This document shows, piece after piece, positions 26,640 to 36,958 of a DNA stretch of 64,000 bases; position 1 is the first letter of the stretch; every line of letters begins with the position of its first letter. Source of the stretch: Pleionea litopenaei (GTDB lineage Bacteria; Pseudomonadota; Gammaproteobacteria; Enterobacterales; Kangiellaceae); contig NZ_CP133548.1 in the NCBI RefSeq assembly GCF_031198435.1, forward strand, positions 4,250,001 through 4,314,000, given 5' to 3'. A program made the translations under genes and the position numbers. The notes beneath the pieces were generated by a model. The model was given only the letters and a program-made list of their open reading frames with translations, ran no database searches and was not told where the DNA came from.

Positions 26640-29600
26640 ATGATGACAATAAAAAGTAAACTAACCTATATTTCATTAGCTGCATCTCTTCTGGCATCTT
26701 TTCCTGCCTTAACGGCACAGCCAGTAGATACCATTATCAACGAAATTAAAGAGCTAGAGAAAAATCGAGACCCAAAATGCTATGCAACGGCATCACGATT
26801 AGAAAACTTTATGTTTGGTACGCCACTTACCAGCGATGCAAGGTTTAACAAAAATCTTTCTCAAAAAGAATGGGCGAGAGGCGTCTGGAAGCACGCGTCG
26901 GCAATCGCAAAGAAACAAGGGAAAACAGAAGTTAGTAAAGATGTGTTAATGCAAGCAATTGAAGAAAACTTCAAGTTTTCTCAGGGCGCGGATGGTCATT
27001 GGACAGTGACGTTTCCTAAGAATAGAGAAATTCGAATTAATCAAGTGGATAAACGACACTACTCAACGGTTGCTTATGCCTTAAGAGCAATATTGGCCGT
27101 TCAACAAGAAGCTTTACTGAGTGGTGATAGCACTCTAATTCCGCTAACGGATGATGCGGTCAAAGAGTTTAAAGAGAGTTTGGATTTTTTAAGTTTGTCG
27201 GTCTTAAAAGTAGCCGACACGCAAGCTCGAAATGATAATCAATATGAAGTGTCATTGAATCTTTTTAACGATACTTGGAGAGCATTGGCTGGTAATAAGT
27301 TTGAAAAAATAAACAAACCTACCATTGCGACGAATGCACCTGTTTCATTAGCCTTAGTTAAAAAGATTATTGCCCAAAAGGTAGCTTCTTATAAGGTGTA
27401 CAACAATATTGCTAATCAACTTTTTGTGAGAAACCTGCAAGTTTACTACGCGCGTCTAACGTGGCCTGAAGGTGAGCAAGAAGGTGCCAGTTTTAAGAAC
27501 TTATTTGAAAAAACTATGATTCAATTTGCGCACGATATCTATGTCGGTGCTGAAAAAATTGCTATCAAAAATGGGCACTCAGTGATTCAGGAGAGTGATG
27601 TTAGCGAACTTATGGAAGTCTTTATTCCTCATCAAATAGATGAATATGAAGATGCGGTATTCTTTTATCACTTGCCGCGCGACGAGCAAATAAAACTTGA
27701 AGCTTATGATATGGATTCCTTTCGTGACAGTGGCATTCACTGGCGGTATTTGGAATATGTGATCGATAACCCTTCATTTGTCTCTTATCGACAGCCAGAT
27801 CCTTTCGCATTAGAGCTAATCGTAGAAAATATTGCTCAGTTTGGTGTATTAAGTTTACGTGTCGCTGGTATGGTTGGTAAAGAAAAAGGCGCAGAACGCT
27901 TAAGTGAGTCTTTGTATATTGAAGGTTTAAAAAGAATCCAAAGCAAGATCAATAAGCACGTAGCAACCACACCAGAGCAAATTAAAACGAACCAGCTCGC
28001 ATCAGCGACAGAGGCGAAAACGTCCGTCAATTCATCTGGAAAGATGTTCACTGACGTATCTTCTCAAATGGGTGTTGATCATCTACATCGTTCTGCAGAT
28101 TGGTTAAATCGATTGCTTCGCAGTTACTTAAAGAAAACCGATGAGGTTGGTGTGATCACAATTCCTCCTGCATTTGGTGGAAGTGGTGTTGCTGCTGAAG
28201 ATCTTAATAACGATGGCTACATGGATCTGTTAGTGCTTAGTGGCATGGGTAATAAGCTGTATCTCAATAGAGAAGGTAAAAGGTTCGAAGACGTAACAGA
28301 GAGTGCTGGCTTAAACTGGATTCGTGAAGAAGACAATTTACCAGGTGAAGTACGACAACCCATCATTGCTGATTTGAATAATGATGGACTTCAAGACATC
28401 GTTATCACTTACGTCAATGATAAGCATCGAGTATATCAAAATCTTGGAAATGAAACCTTTAAAGACGTTACTAATATTGCTTCACTTGGTGGCGTAGGTT
28501 TAATTGGCGGGCCTGCAACGGTCGCCGATTTTGACAATGATGGCTTACTGGATATTTATGTGACCTACTTCGGACACTACACCAAAGGAATTCTTCCAAC
28601 TTTAAAACGACGAAATGACAACGGCCTTCCGAACCAATTATTTAAAAATATTGGGGGGTTTAAGTTTAAGAATGTGACCGCTGGCAGCGGCACAGACAAC
28701 ACTGGATGGACGCAAGCCGTCGGACATACTGATTTCAATAGAGATGGTTTACAAGACATTATTGTGGGTAATGATTTTGGAGTGAATGCCTACTTGCAAA
28801 ATATGGGTAACATGAAGTTCAAAGATGTGTCGAGTGACATAGGAACGGATAAACCATCATATACGATGAATATAGGCATTGCCGATTTAAATGCTGACCT
28901 ATACCCAGACATTTATATTTCTAACATTGTGACCATGAATAAAGATGAGAAGTACGTTCTACCAAATGAAGACACAACGATGAAGTTTAATGCTGAAAAA
29001 CTTGCCAATATGCGAGTCGTTGAGGCAAATGACCTGTTTTTGTCGGGATCAAATACCAAAGGAGAACTTCAGTATCAATTGAGTGATGCCGTAGGGCGAG
29101 GGTATTCCTCTACAGGTTGGTCATGGGATGCAGACTTCTTTGATTTCGATAATGATGGTGATAATGATCTTTATGTACTGAATGGAATGAATGAGTTCAA
29201 TATTTATTCTAGCCGAAATCCTTACTATCAAGATCCCAACGATAAGGCGATGAAAGACATATTGATGCCTGTATCAGATAAAGAATCGAACGTCTTTTTC
29301 ATTAATCAAGGTGGTCGATTGCTCAACCAATCAAAACTATCAGGATTAGACTTACTCGGTAACTCGCGAAGTGCTGCTTATCTTGATTTTGATAATGATG
29401 GTGATTTAGATATCGCGATGAATAACTTCCATGAAAAAGCCAACTTTTTTGTGAACAACTTATCGCGACCAGAGCACAACTGGTTGAAAATTAAGTTAGA
29501 GGGTGATCCAAGTAAAGGTGTCAGTCGAGATGCGGTAGGTGCGACGATTCTTGTGTATACCGAAAGCGATCAGATTATTTGGCGCGAAGTTCATAGCACT

Positions 29601-29777
29601 ATCGGATACCTTTCTGTGCACCCAAAGGAACAGCATGTCGGATTAGGCGCCGCGCAAGTTAAGAAGATAGAAGTACTGTGGCCGAATGGGAGTAAGCAAG
29701 AGTTTTCGGGTTTAAAGGTGAATAAACAATACCTACTTAAGCAATCCGGACAAGCACTAGAGTTTGCTAAAAAGTAA
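26640..29777 (+). CDS. Exported FG-GAP/VCBS repeat protein with ASPIC/UnbV domain (CRTAC1-type)
   Basis: This is a 1045-residue protein with a Sec signal peptide (residues 1-26, cut after ALTA). Residues 30-460 are a helical domain that I do not recognise. It contains three similar helix-turn-helix stretches near 80-108, 295-328 and 402-433. From about 468 a beta-propeller of FG-GAP repeats follows (FGGSGVAAEDLNNDGYMDL, PATVADFDNDGLLDIYVT, IGIADLNADLYPDIY), with DxNxDGxxD calcium loops. The C-terminal 90 residues are an ASPIC/UnbV domain (VGATILVY..REVHSTIGYLSVHP..HVGLGAAQ..VLWPNGSKQ). The start may be ATG 26640 or 26643. The next gene follows after one base. The role is probably in cell-surface or periplasmic binding. 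Confidence 0.87.
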   Translation: MMTIKSKLTYISLAASLLASFPALTAQPVDTIINEIKELEKNRDPKCYATASRLENFMFGTPLTSDARFNKNLSQKEWARGVWKHASAIAKKQGKTEVSKDVLMQAIEENFKFSQGADGHWTVTFPKNREIRINQVDKRHYSTVAYALRAILAVQQEALLSGDSTLIPLTDDAVKEFKESLDFLSLSVLKVADTQARNDNQYEVSLNLFNDTWRALAGNKFEKINKPTIATNAPVSLALVKKIIAQKVASYKVYNNIANQLFVRNLQVYYARLTWPEGEQEGASFKNLFEKTMIQFAHDIYVGAEKIAIKNGHSVIQESDVSELMEVFIPHQIDEYEDAVFFYHLPRDEQIKLEAYDMDSFRDSGIHWRYLEYVIDNPSFVSYRQPDPFALELIVENIAQFGVLSLRVAGMVGKEKGAERLSESLYIEGLKRIQSKINKHVATTPEQIKTNQLASATEAKTSVNSSGKMFTDVSSQMGVDHLHRSADWLNRLLRSYLKKTDEVGVITIPPAFGGSGVAAEDLNNDGYMDLLVLSGMGNKLYLNREGKRFEDVTESAGLNWIREEDNLPGEVRQPIIADLNNDGLQDIVITYVNDKHRVYQNLGNETFKDVTNIASLGGVGLIGGPATVADFDNDGLLDIYVTYFGHYTKGILPTLKRRNDNGLPNQLFKNIGGFKFKNVTAGSGTDNTGWTQAVGHTDFNRDGLQDIIVGNDFGVNAYLQNMGNMKFKDVSSDIGTDKPSYTMNIGIADLNADLYPDIYISNIVTMNKDEKYVLPNEDTTMKFNAEKLANMRVVEANDLFLSGSNTKGELQYQLSDAVGRGYSSTGWSWDADFFDFDNDGDNDLYVLNGMNEFNIYSSRNPYYQDPNDKAMKDILMPVSDKESNVFFINQGGRLLNQSKLSGLDLLGNSRSAAYLDFDNDGDLDIAMNNFHEKANFFVNNLSRPEHNWLKIKLEGDPSKGVSRDAVGATILVYTESDQIIWREVHSTIGYLSVHPKEQHVGLGAAQVKKIEVLWPNGSKQEFSGLKVNKQYLLKQSGQALEFAKK

Positions 29778-29778
29778 T

Positions 29779-32067
29779 ATGAGAAAAATAGTGTTACTCA
29801 TCGTAATGAATGTTGCGATGTATGTTAGTTTAGTGGAGGCTCAAGAGTATCTTGAGCCTCCACTACTACCCAAGACTGAAAAACAGCTGTTTAAACAGTG
29901 GGAGCGAGTTGCATCTACACGCGGTAAAGCAGTGAAAGAAAGCCTAGAAACCGAGGGGCTTTATTTGAACCAACTCATCAATAGCTCTTCTCCCTATTTA
30001 TTACAACATGCCTTTCATCCAGTGAACTGGAAGCCATGGAGTACCGATGTTTTTAATTCGGCGAAGTCAAGCGGTCACTTGATTGTTCTCTCTATCGGTT
30101 ATTCAACATGTCATTGGTGCCATGTAATGGCAAGAGAGAGTTTTTCTGATGAAGAGGTCGCGACAGCAATTAACAAAGATTTTTTAGCCATTAAAGTTGA
30201 TCGCGAAGAATTACCAAACATTGATCATTATTATAAAAGCTTGTTAGAAGTCGCAAAAGGAACGGCAGGCTGGCCTATTACGGTCGTTATTGATTCAAAT
30301 GGCACGCCAATATTTATCGACAGCTATCTGACAAAACAACAATTGTTGAATCTGCTTCCTCGCCTGGCTAAATTATGGAGGGATAATCCATCCTTTTTAT
30401 TAGCTACCGGAAAAATGCTTGAAAACTCGCTATCGAAGAGTGATGTGAATCGTGGCTCAGATAAAAAGTTGTTAGCGTTAGATGAAGTAATTGAACGATT
30501 GAGTAATAACTTTGATTCGGTTAACGGTGGAGCTCAAGGGAACACTAAATTTCCCAATGAAGTGATGCTGAATTTTTTAATTAACTCTCTTCGATGGGCC
30601 GAACCTAGCAATCGAATCAGTGAACTAAATAACAATAAAGTTGCGAATTTTCTTGAAGGTACGCTCGAAATGATATCGAGTAGAAATTTAAGAGATCATA
30701 TAGAAGGTGGTTTTCATCGATATGCAACCGATAGCGAATGGCTAGTGCCCCATTTTGAGAAAATGCTTTACAATCAAGCTCAACTATCTTTAGTGATGCT
30801 GGAATATTCCCGATTTTCAAATCAGGAATCGTATCTTAATATAGTTAATGAAACATTGAGTTTTATTTTGCGGGCAATGTACCATAACGATAAAGGGTTT
30901 TATTCAGCCTTAGATGCGGAGCTAGAACAAACGGAAGGTGGATTTCATACCTTCAGTAAAATAGAGTTGGAATCGTTGGATTTAAACCTAGAAGGCGTAG
31001 TGATAACGCCCTTCAAAGATCGTTTTATCGTTTCATTTGTCGACGCAAATACAAAAAGTAAAGCGATAATGCAGTTGCATCAACAGCTGTTAACCATACG
31101 ACAATCAAGAGCGTCACTTCATCGTGATGAGAAAATCATTACTTCTTGGAATGCGTTGACCGTCAAAGCTTTCGCTCGTTCCTATATCGTTCAACACAAC
31201 CAAGAGCATCTCTCTATATCAAAACAAATAGCAGAACGACTATGGCATCGCTTTGACAAGCAAGAAGGGACGTTAATGCGCTTGTCGGATGATTCTAATA
31301 AGACGCCCTATTTATTGTTAGAAGACTACGCGTTTTTAGCGGATGCGTTCATCGAGCTGTATGATGCTACCAGTGACAGACTTTGGCTCAACCGTGCAAC
31401 AACATTGTATGGTGTTCTAGAGCATAAGTTTTATCAAGACGATGGGACGCTATTGGCAAGCTATCCTCACCAAGCTGGTATCGCCAATGTTCGCTTACTC
31501 GATGATGAAGTAATGACGCCTGCTGCAGTGGTCGTCGAAGTTGCCGAAAAGTTGCATCGTCGTGGGACATTAAAAGCACCAGAAAAGAGAATTCCTCAGC
31601 TACTTAATCGACTGACATCTGTTGTGAATGAACAACCTCAGGCAACTTTAGCACTGGCTGACGCTTTGTACCGGTTGAAATTTGGAAGTCGTCAAAGTGT
31701 GCGCTACTTTGCGCAAGGTTTTGGCAAAGTTGTCTCGAAATGCATGGAGGTTGTATCCAACCGATGTAATAAGATGTCCTTCGATATTCAGTTAGCAGAA
31801 GGTTGGCATATTAACTCAACCCACCCGAAACAAGATTATTTGCTGCCGACCGTGGTTCAAAATGTGAGTGACACTAAGATTGAGTACCCTGCAGAGCGCT
31901 TAGTTAAGTTGGGTTTCGAGAAAGAGCCTTTAAGTGTCTTTGAAGGTTCTTTTTCAATCAAGCTCTATAAGCAAAAAGACTTCGCTACCCAAGTTATTGA
32001 ACTTCCTTTACAAGCTTGCAGTGACTCCATCTGTTTACAGCCTGAGCGATTGAGCTTTCGTTTTTAA
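29779..32067 (+). CDS. Exported DUF255/YyaL-type thioredoxin-like protein with DsbD-N-like C-terminal domain
   Basis: This is a 762-residue protein. A signal peptide is present (MRKIVLLIVMNVAMYVSLVEA). Residues about 58-190 are a DUF255 thioredoxin-like domain: LINSSSPYLLQHAFHPVNW, then CHWCHVM with Cys111 and Cys114. Residues 220-640 look like the alpha-helical barrel of YyaL/SSP411 proteins (GGFHRYATDSEWLVPHFEKMLY). The last about 115 residues resemble the N-terminal domain of DsbD: LAEGWHINSTHP, and a Cys747-Cys752 pair followed by LQPE, like the active site of that domain. A periplasmic redox role is inferred. ATG 29779 is preferred over the in-frame TTG at 29764. It is cotranscribed with the FG-GAP gene. 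Confidence 0.85.
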   Translation: MRKIVLLIVMNVAMYVSLVEAQEYLEPPLLPKTEKQLFKQWERVASTRGKAVKESLETEGLYLNQLINSSSPYLLQHAFHPVNWKPWSTDVFNSAKSSGHLIVLSIGYSTCHWCHVMARESFSDEEVATAINKDFLAIKVDREELPNIDHYYKSLLEVAKGTAGWPITVVIDSNGTPIFIDSYLTKQQLLNLLPRLAKLWRDNPSFLLATGKMLENSLSKSDVNRGSDKKLLALDEVIERLSNNFDSVNGGAQGNTKFPNEVMLNFLINSLRWAEPSNRISELNNNKVANFLEGTLEMISSRNLRDHIEGGFHRYATDSEWLVPHFEKMLYNQAQLSLVMLEYSRFSNQESYLNIVNETLSFILRAMYHNDKGFYSALDAELEQTEGGFHTFSKIELESLDLNLEGVVITPFKDRFIVSFVDANTKSKAIMQLHQQLLTIRQSRASLHRDEKIITSWNALTVKAFARSYIVQHNQEHLSISKQIAERLWHRFDKQEGTLMRLSDDSNKTPYLLLEDYAFLADAFIELYDATSDRLWLNRATTLYGVLEHKFYQDDGTLLASYPHQAGIANVRLLDDEVMTPAAVVVEVAEKLHRRGTLKAPEKRIPQLLNRLTSVVNEQPQATLALADALYRLKFGSRQSVRYFAQGFGKVVSKCMEVVSNRCNKMSFDIQLAEGWHINSTHPKQDYLLPTVVQNVSDTKIEYPAERLVKLGFEKEPLSVFEGSFSIKLYKQKDFATQVIELPLQACSDSICLQPERLSFRF

Positions 32068-32185
32068 TAACCAAAGTTGCTAAGCATATAGCCAGTATTC
32101 AGTGTTTTCGCGCGTTAGATACTATGGTAAAATCGCGCACGTTTTATCCAGTCAGTACACACTTTGATTAATAAAGGAACAATCA

Positions 32186-33898
32186 ATGTCCAATTTGAAT
32201 GCCCCTCATGGTGGTGAGTTAGTCGACCTCATCGCATCTGAACAACAACTAGAAGGTTTAAAGTCTGAAGCCGGTAACTTAGCTTCTTGGGATTTAAGCC
32301 ATCGTCAGTTGTGCGATATTGAATTATTGTTGAATGGTGGTTTTTCACCATTAAATGGATTTATGACAGAAAGTGATTATCAGTCAGTTTTAGATAATAT
32401 GCGCTTAGCCGACGGTACTTTATGGCCGATGCCAATCACCCTAGATGTCTCTGAAGATTTTGCGGCCAAGGTTGCGGTTGGCGATAAAGTCACGTTACGT
32501 GATCCTGAAGGCGTGGTGATTGCGGTTCTTGAGCTATCTGATAAATGGGTACCGAACAAGACCGAAGAAGCAGAAAAAGTTTATGGTGCGGCCGACGAAG
32601 CACATCCCGCGGTAAACTATTTGTTCCATAAAGCGGGCAATGTTTATTTAGGTGGTAAGGTAATCGGGTTAGAGCTACCCAATCACTACGATTACAAAGC
32701 ATTGCGCGACACGCCTGCAGAGCTTCGTGCCAAGTTCGCGAAATGGGGCTGGCGTAAAGTGGTGGCGTTCCAGACGCGTAACCCAATGCACCGTGCGCAT
32801 CAAGAGCTAACATTCCGTGCGGCGCGTGAACAAGAAGCCAACCTATTAATTCACCCGGTTGTAGGTATGACCAAGCCTGGTGATATCGATCATTACAGCC
32901 GCGTTCGTTGTTATGAGCACATTTTGAATCAGTACCCGGAACAAACCACTATGTTGAGTTTGTTACCCTTAGCAATGCGAATGGGTGGCCCACGTGAAGC
33001 TTTATGGCATGCGATTATTCGTAAGAACTATGGCTGTACTCATTTGATTGTCGGCCGTGATCACGCTGGCCCAGGTAAAAACTCTCAGGGTGAAGACTTT
33101 TACGGTCCGTATGACGCTCAAGAATTATTGCAGCAACATGAAGAAGAACTCGGCATTAAAATGGTGCCTTTCCAAATGATGGTTTATGTGAAAGAAAAAG
33201 CCGAATACATGCCGATTGATGATGTTGAAGAAGGCATGACGGTTCTTAATATTTCTGGAACCGAAGTTCGTCGTCGTTTACAAGAAGGTTTAGAAATCCC
33301 TGATTGGTTCTCTTACCCAGATGTTGTTGAAGAGTTACGTAAAACCAAACCCCCTCGTCACAAGCAGGGCGTCACCGTTTTCTTTACTGGACTATCGGGT
33401 GCCGGTAAGTCAACCATCGCCAATGCGTTAATGGTTAAATTGCTTGAAATGGGCGGTCGCCCGGTGACTTTACTTGATGGTGATTTGGTTCGTAAGCACT
33501 TATCGAGCGAATTAGGTTTTAGTAAAGAGCATCGTAACATCAACATTTTGCGTATCGGATACGTGGCCAGTGAAATCACTAAAAATGGTGGTTTTGCGAT
33601 TTGTGCTCCTATTGCCCCTTACAAACAAACGCGTCGTGAAGTTCGCGAAATGATTGAAGAGCAAGGTGGATTTGTTGAAGTGCATGTGGCGACTTCTCTC
33701 GAAGAGTGCGAACGCCGCGATCGTAAAGGACTGTATGCATTGGCACGTGAAGGTAAGATTAAGGAGTTCACAGGAATATCCGATCCTTATGAAGCACCAG
33801 AAACGCCTGAACTTTATATCGACACCGTCGATTGTACCCCTGATGAAGCGGCACAGCGTGTGTTGTTAAAGCTTGAAAGCATGGGTTTTATTAAGTAA
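32186..33898 (+). CDS. Bifunctional sulfate adenylyltransferase / APS kinase (Sat-CysC)
   Basis: This 570-residue enzyme makes APS from ATP and sulfate and then phosphorylates it to PAPS. The sulfurylase domain (1-390) has FQTRNPMHRAHQE near residue 195 and VGRDHAGPGKNS near 290, both active-site motifs of the homo-oligomeric (Sat) type. The APS kinase domain starts near 395 with the P-loop GLSGAGKSTIANAL and continues with LLDGDLVRKHL, CAPIAPYK and EFTGISDPYEAPE. AATAAAGGAAC precedes the ATG. The fusion supplies PAPS either for assimilation or for sulfotransferases; the glycan cluster in this window has one. Confidence 0.95.
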   Translation: MSNLNAPHGGELVDLIASEQQLEGLKSEAGNLASWDLSHRQLCDIELLLNGGFSPLNGFMTESDYQSVLDNMRLADGTLWPMPITLDVSEDFAAKVAVGDKVTLRDPEGVVIAVLELSDKWVPNKTEEAEKVYGAADEAHPAVNYLFHKAGNVYLGGKVIGLELPNHYDYKALRDTPAELRAKFAKWGWRKVVAFQTRNPMHRAHQELTFRAAREQEANLLIHPVVGMTKPGDIDHYSRVRCYEHILNQYPEQTTMLSLLPLAMRMGGPREALWHAIIRKNYGCTHLIVGRDHAGPGKNSQGEDFYGPYDAQELLQQHEEELGIKMVPFQMMVYVKEKAEYMPIDDVEEGMTVLNISGTEVRRRLQEGLEIPDWFSYPDVVEELRKTKPPRHKQGVTVFFTGLSGAGKSTIANALMVKLLEMGGRPVTLLDGDLVRKHLSSELGFSKEHRNINILRIGYVASEITKNGGFAICAPIAPYKQTRREVREMIEEQGGFVEVHVATSLEECERRDRKGLYALAREGKIKEFTGISDPYEAPETPELYIDTVDCTPDEAAQRVLLKLESMGFIK

Positions 33899-33918
33899 AA
33901 GCTTTGCTTACGTTGTTT

Positions 33919-33945
33919 AAAAAGCCGAATTTATTCGGCTTTTTT
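33919..33945 (+). terminator. Rho-independent terminator after sat-cysC
   Basis: AAAAAGCCGAA and TTCGGCTTTTT form an 11-pair stem around a four-base loop, with a T run at the 3' foot. It begins 21 bases after the stop codon. Confidence 0.9.
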
Positions 33946-34062
33946 CAATTTGGGGCGATAAAAAATGTTTGCGACGCGTTAACGATTGAAATCGATGCGT
34001 TGTTTTGCATGGATATCTTCAAAACTACCGACTGTGATGGTTGTGTAAGGTAAAAAAAGTTT

Positions 34063-35868
34063 ATGGAAAAATTTTGGGTATTAGGTACGGTTGCAGCTTG
34101 TTTTGCGGCATTACTCTTCAGTCGTAAACCCCCTGACTTGATATTCGCGGGCGGGCTCTTACTGTTGCTTCTCACTCAAAGTGTGTCCGTGGAAACCGCG
34201 TTGAGTGGGTTTGCAAACCCCGGCCTTATCACCATTGCTTGTTTGTACATTGTTGCTGCGGCTATTCGCGAGACTCAAGCGTTGAAGCCATTAATGAACT
34301 GGGTATCGTCGGGTAAACCCTCCGATCGAGTGTCTCTGTTTAAATTCACTTTTCCGACTTCTTTATTAAGCTCCTTACTTAACAATACACCCATTGTGGC
34401 GGCGTTGATTCCAGAGGTGAATCGATGGAGTAAGAAGTTAGGAAAGCAACCCAGTCAGTTTCTATTACCGATCAGCTATGCTGCGATTCTAGGCGGAACC
34501 TGTACCTTAATTGGAACCAGCACCAATCTGTTAGTGTTTGGTTTTGTTCAACAGTCTTCCTTTGCCGATCAGCTGGGCTTTTTCGATATTAGTCTCATCG
34601 GTGTTCCGGTGACTTTAGCTGGCTTGCTATACATATTAATTGCGTCTCGCTGGCTTCTTCCTAAACGAGCCTCATCAGAGTCGACCTTGCGTAATACGCG
34701 AGAGTATTGTGTTGAAATGATTGTTGAAGACACCGCGAGTATCGTTGGTAAGTCGATTGAACAAGCGGGATTACGTCATCTCCATGGATTGTATTTAATC
34801 GAGGTGGTTCGAGGAAACTTGGTGTTAGCCGCGGTTGGGCCGAATACGATTTTAGAGGCCGGCGATCGACTGGTCTTTTCTGGGCTGGTTAACTCCATCA
34901 GTGAGTTGTTAGATATCGACGGATTGACGCTCGCCGAAGAACAGGTCTTTAAGTTAAGCAGCGACGAAACGAGTGACTCTGAGTCACAAGCGGCACGACG
35001 GTTTGGTCAAGCAAGATTAGTCGAGGCAGTGATAGGTAACAACAACCCATTCATCGGCAAAACCATCAAACAAGTAAAGTTTCGGAAGCACTATAACGCC
35101 GCGGTTATTGCCGTGGTTAGAAACGGTTCTCGGGTAATGCAGAAAACCGGCGATATTATGATTCGACCTGGTGATACGTTATTAATGTTGGCACGACGCA
35201 GTTTTACCGAGCAACATCGTTATTCGCGCGATTTTTTGTTGGTTAATGGTCTAGAAGAATTGAGTCTTGATAGTAACAGCAAAGCGCCATGGTGTTGGTT
35301 AGCTATTGGAAGCATGGTCGGTCTGGCAAGCTTTAATATTGTGCCTGTGGTTATTGCGGCAATGGTTGCATCGGCCATTGTGTTGCTTAGTCGCTGCGTC
35401 ACATTTGATCGGGCAAAACAAAGTCTCGATTTACAAGTGTTGCTAACCATTGGGCTGGCTTTCGGAATCGGTGGTGCGCTGACCGACTCTGGAGCTGCCA
35501 ACATGCTAGCGACGAGTGTACTGTCAGTCTTTGGGCAAAATCCATTGGCGTTATTGGTTGCCGTCTATTTAATTACGGTTTTATTGACCGAAATGGTGAC
35601 GAACAATGCGGCGGCAGTCATTTCCTTTTCTCTGGTAGCAGGAATCGTAGAGTCACTGGGGTACAACCTGATCCCTTACGCCGTTGTAATTATGGTTGCA
35701 GCCTCAGCGAGTTTTATTTCGCCCATGGGTTATCAAACCAACTTAATGGTTTATTCTGCGGGCGGCTATCGCTTCAGCGATTACCTCAGATTCGGACTAC
35801 CTTTAAGTTTAGTCGTCGGTGTGCTGACCTTGGTACTGGTACCGATATTTTGGACACTTACCCTCTAA
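34063..35868 (+). CDS. SLC13-family permease with two RCK_C (TrkA-C) domains, possible sulfate transporter
   Basis: This is a 601-residue polytopic protein. About six helices at the N-terminus include SSLLNNTPIVAALIP and GGTCTLIGTSTNLLV, the repeated SNT-type motif of DASS/SLC13 transporters. Two cytosolic RCK_C domains (about 215-295 and 320-395; VGKSIEQAGLRHLHG.. and IGKTIKQVKFRKHYNAAV..) interrupt the fold. The second half carries TEMVTNNAAAVIS and SFISPMGYQTNLMV. This layout matches SAC1-like and related bacterial sulfate or thiosulfate carriers. Position directly after sat-cysC supports sulfate as substrate, but tricarboxylate or other anions remain possible. Start ATG 34063 chosen for length. 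Confidence 0.83.
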   Translation: MEKFWVLGTVAACFAALLFSRKPPDLIFAGGLLLLLLTQSVSVETALSGFANPGLITIACLYIVAAAIRETQALKPLMNWVSSGKPSDRVSLFKFTFPTSLLSSLLNNTPIVAALIPEVNRWSKKLGKQPSQFLLPISYAAILGGTCTLIGTSTNLLVFGFVQQSSFADQLGFFDISLIGVPVTLAGLLYILIASRWLLPKRASSESTLRNTREYCVEMIVEDTASIVGKSIEQAGLRHLHGLYLIEVVRGNLVLAAVGPNTILEAGDRLVFSGLVNSISELLDIDGLTLAEEQVFKLSSDETSDSESQAARRFGQARLVEAVIGNNNPFIGKTIKQVKFRKHYNAAVIAVVRNGSRVMQKTGDIMIRPGDTLLMLARRSFTEQHRYSRDFLLVNGLEELSLDSNSKAPWCWLAIGSMVGLASFNIVPVVIAAMVASAIVLLSRCVTFDRAKQSLDLQVLLTIGLAFGIGGALTDSGAANMLATSVLSVFGQNPLALLVAVYLITVLLTEMVTNNAAAVISFSLVAGIVESLGYNLIPYAVVIMVAASASFISPMGYQTNLMVYSAGGYRFSDYLRFGLPLSLVVGVLTLVLVPIFWTLTL

Positions 35869-36008
35869 TCATTGTTAAGCAACGCTTCAAATCGATTAGA
35901 GGGACTAAGAACTGCGCCGCTAAAACAGCGATTGCAAGGCCTTGAATCCTTTATTAATTGGCGTAACTCATTTAAGATCCAAGCTTTTACAAGAAAGGAA
36001 AGCCAGTT

Positions 36009-36896
36009 GTGAAAAAAGTAACCAAAGCGGTAGTGCCAGTAGCTGGGCTAGGAACGCGTATGCTGCCTGCCACCAAAGCCATCCCGAAAGAGATGTTGCC
36101 GATAGTTGATAAACCGCTGATTCAATATATTGTGAATGAATGCGCCGATGCCGGAATTACTGAGATTGTTCTTGTCACTCATTCCTCAAAAAATGCCATA
36201 GAAAATCACTTTGACACCTCATTTGAGCTAGAAACGACACTGGAAAAGCGGGTAAAGCGTCAGTTATTAGATGAAATCCAGTCAATTTGCCCCAAAGATG
36301 TCACCATTATGCATGTGCGACAAGGGGTTGCTAAGGGGCTAGGTCATGCGGTTTTAACCGCCAAACCCGTGGTGGGTGACAACCCTTTCGTGGTGGTACT
36401 CCCTGATGTGATTATCGACCAATATCAGGCGGATTTAAAACGTGAAAACTTAGCGGCGATGATCGACCGATTCAACGCTACTGGTCATAACCAAATTATG
36501 GTGGAGCCGGTGCCGATGGAGAAAGTTGAGAAGTACGGAATTGTCGATTGTGATGGCGCGACGGTTACGCCGGGTGAATGCGCAGAAATTAAGCAAATTG
36601 TCGAGAAACCAAAACGAGAAGAAGCGCCATCGAATATGTCTGTGGTGGGTCGATACGTTTTCTCTGAAACTATTTGGGACTTATTAGCGACAACACCACC
36701 TGGTGCGGGCGACGAAATTCAGTTGACCGATGCCATAGCCGCGTTGCTCGACAAAGAGATGGTAGAAGCTTTTCTAATGACGGGTAAGTCACACGACTGT
36801 GGCTCAAAACTTGGTTACATGAAGGCCTTTGTCGAGTATGGTTTGAACCATGATGAAGTGGGTGAAAAGTTTGCAGAGATATTGAAAAATATCTAA
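36009..36896 (+). CDS. galU: UTP-glucose-1-phosphate uridylyltransferase
   Basis: This 295-residue GalU makes UDP-glucose from UTP and glucose-1-phosphate for glycan and lipopolysaccharide synthesis. The N-terminus [25 protein letters not shown] is diagnostic (nucleotide-binding G-x-G-T-R and Lys). [21 protein letters not shown] and [11 protein letters not shown] follow, and the tail has [17 protein letters not shown]. The start is GTG 36009 behind AAGAAAGGAAAG. The UDP-glucose dehydrogenase gene follows after 62 bases, so UDP-glucuronate supply is the likely shared task. Confidence 0.96.
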   Translation: MKKVTKAVVPVAGLGTRMLPATKAIPKEMLPIVDKPLIQYIVNECADAGITEIVLVTHSSKNAIENHFDTSFELETTLEKRVKRQLLDEIQSICPKDVTIMHVRQGVAKGLGHAVLTAKPVVGDNPFVVVLPDVIIDQYQADLKRENLAAMIDRFNATGHNQIMVEPVPMEKVEKYGIVDCDGATVTPGECAEIKQIVEKPKREEAPSNMSVVGRYVFSETIWDLLATTPPGAGDEIQLTDAIAALLDKEMVEAFLMTGKSHDCGSKLGYMKAFVEYGLNHDEVGEKFAEILKNI

Positions 36897-36921
36897 AAAT
36901 GGTATTTGGTTTTTAATTTAA

Positions 36922-36937
36922 CAGACATACCTGTCTG
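36922..36937. promoter_or_regulatory. Small inverted repeat between galU and ugd
   Basis: CAGACA-TACC-TGTCTG forms a six-pair palindrome in the 62-base spacer, 22 bases before the ugd start. No T run follows, so it is not a terminator. It could be a weak operator or a hairpin; nothing else supports either. Confidence 0.3.
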
Positions 36938-36958
36938 ATTTAGCGTTGAGATAAATAA

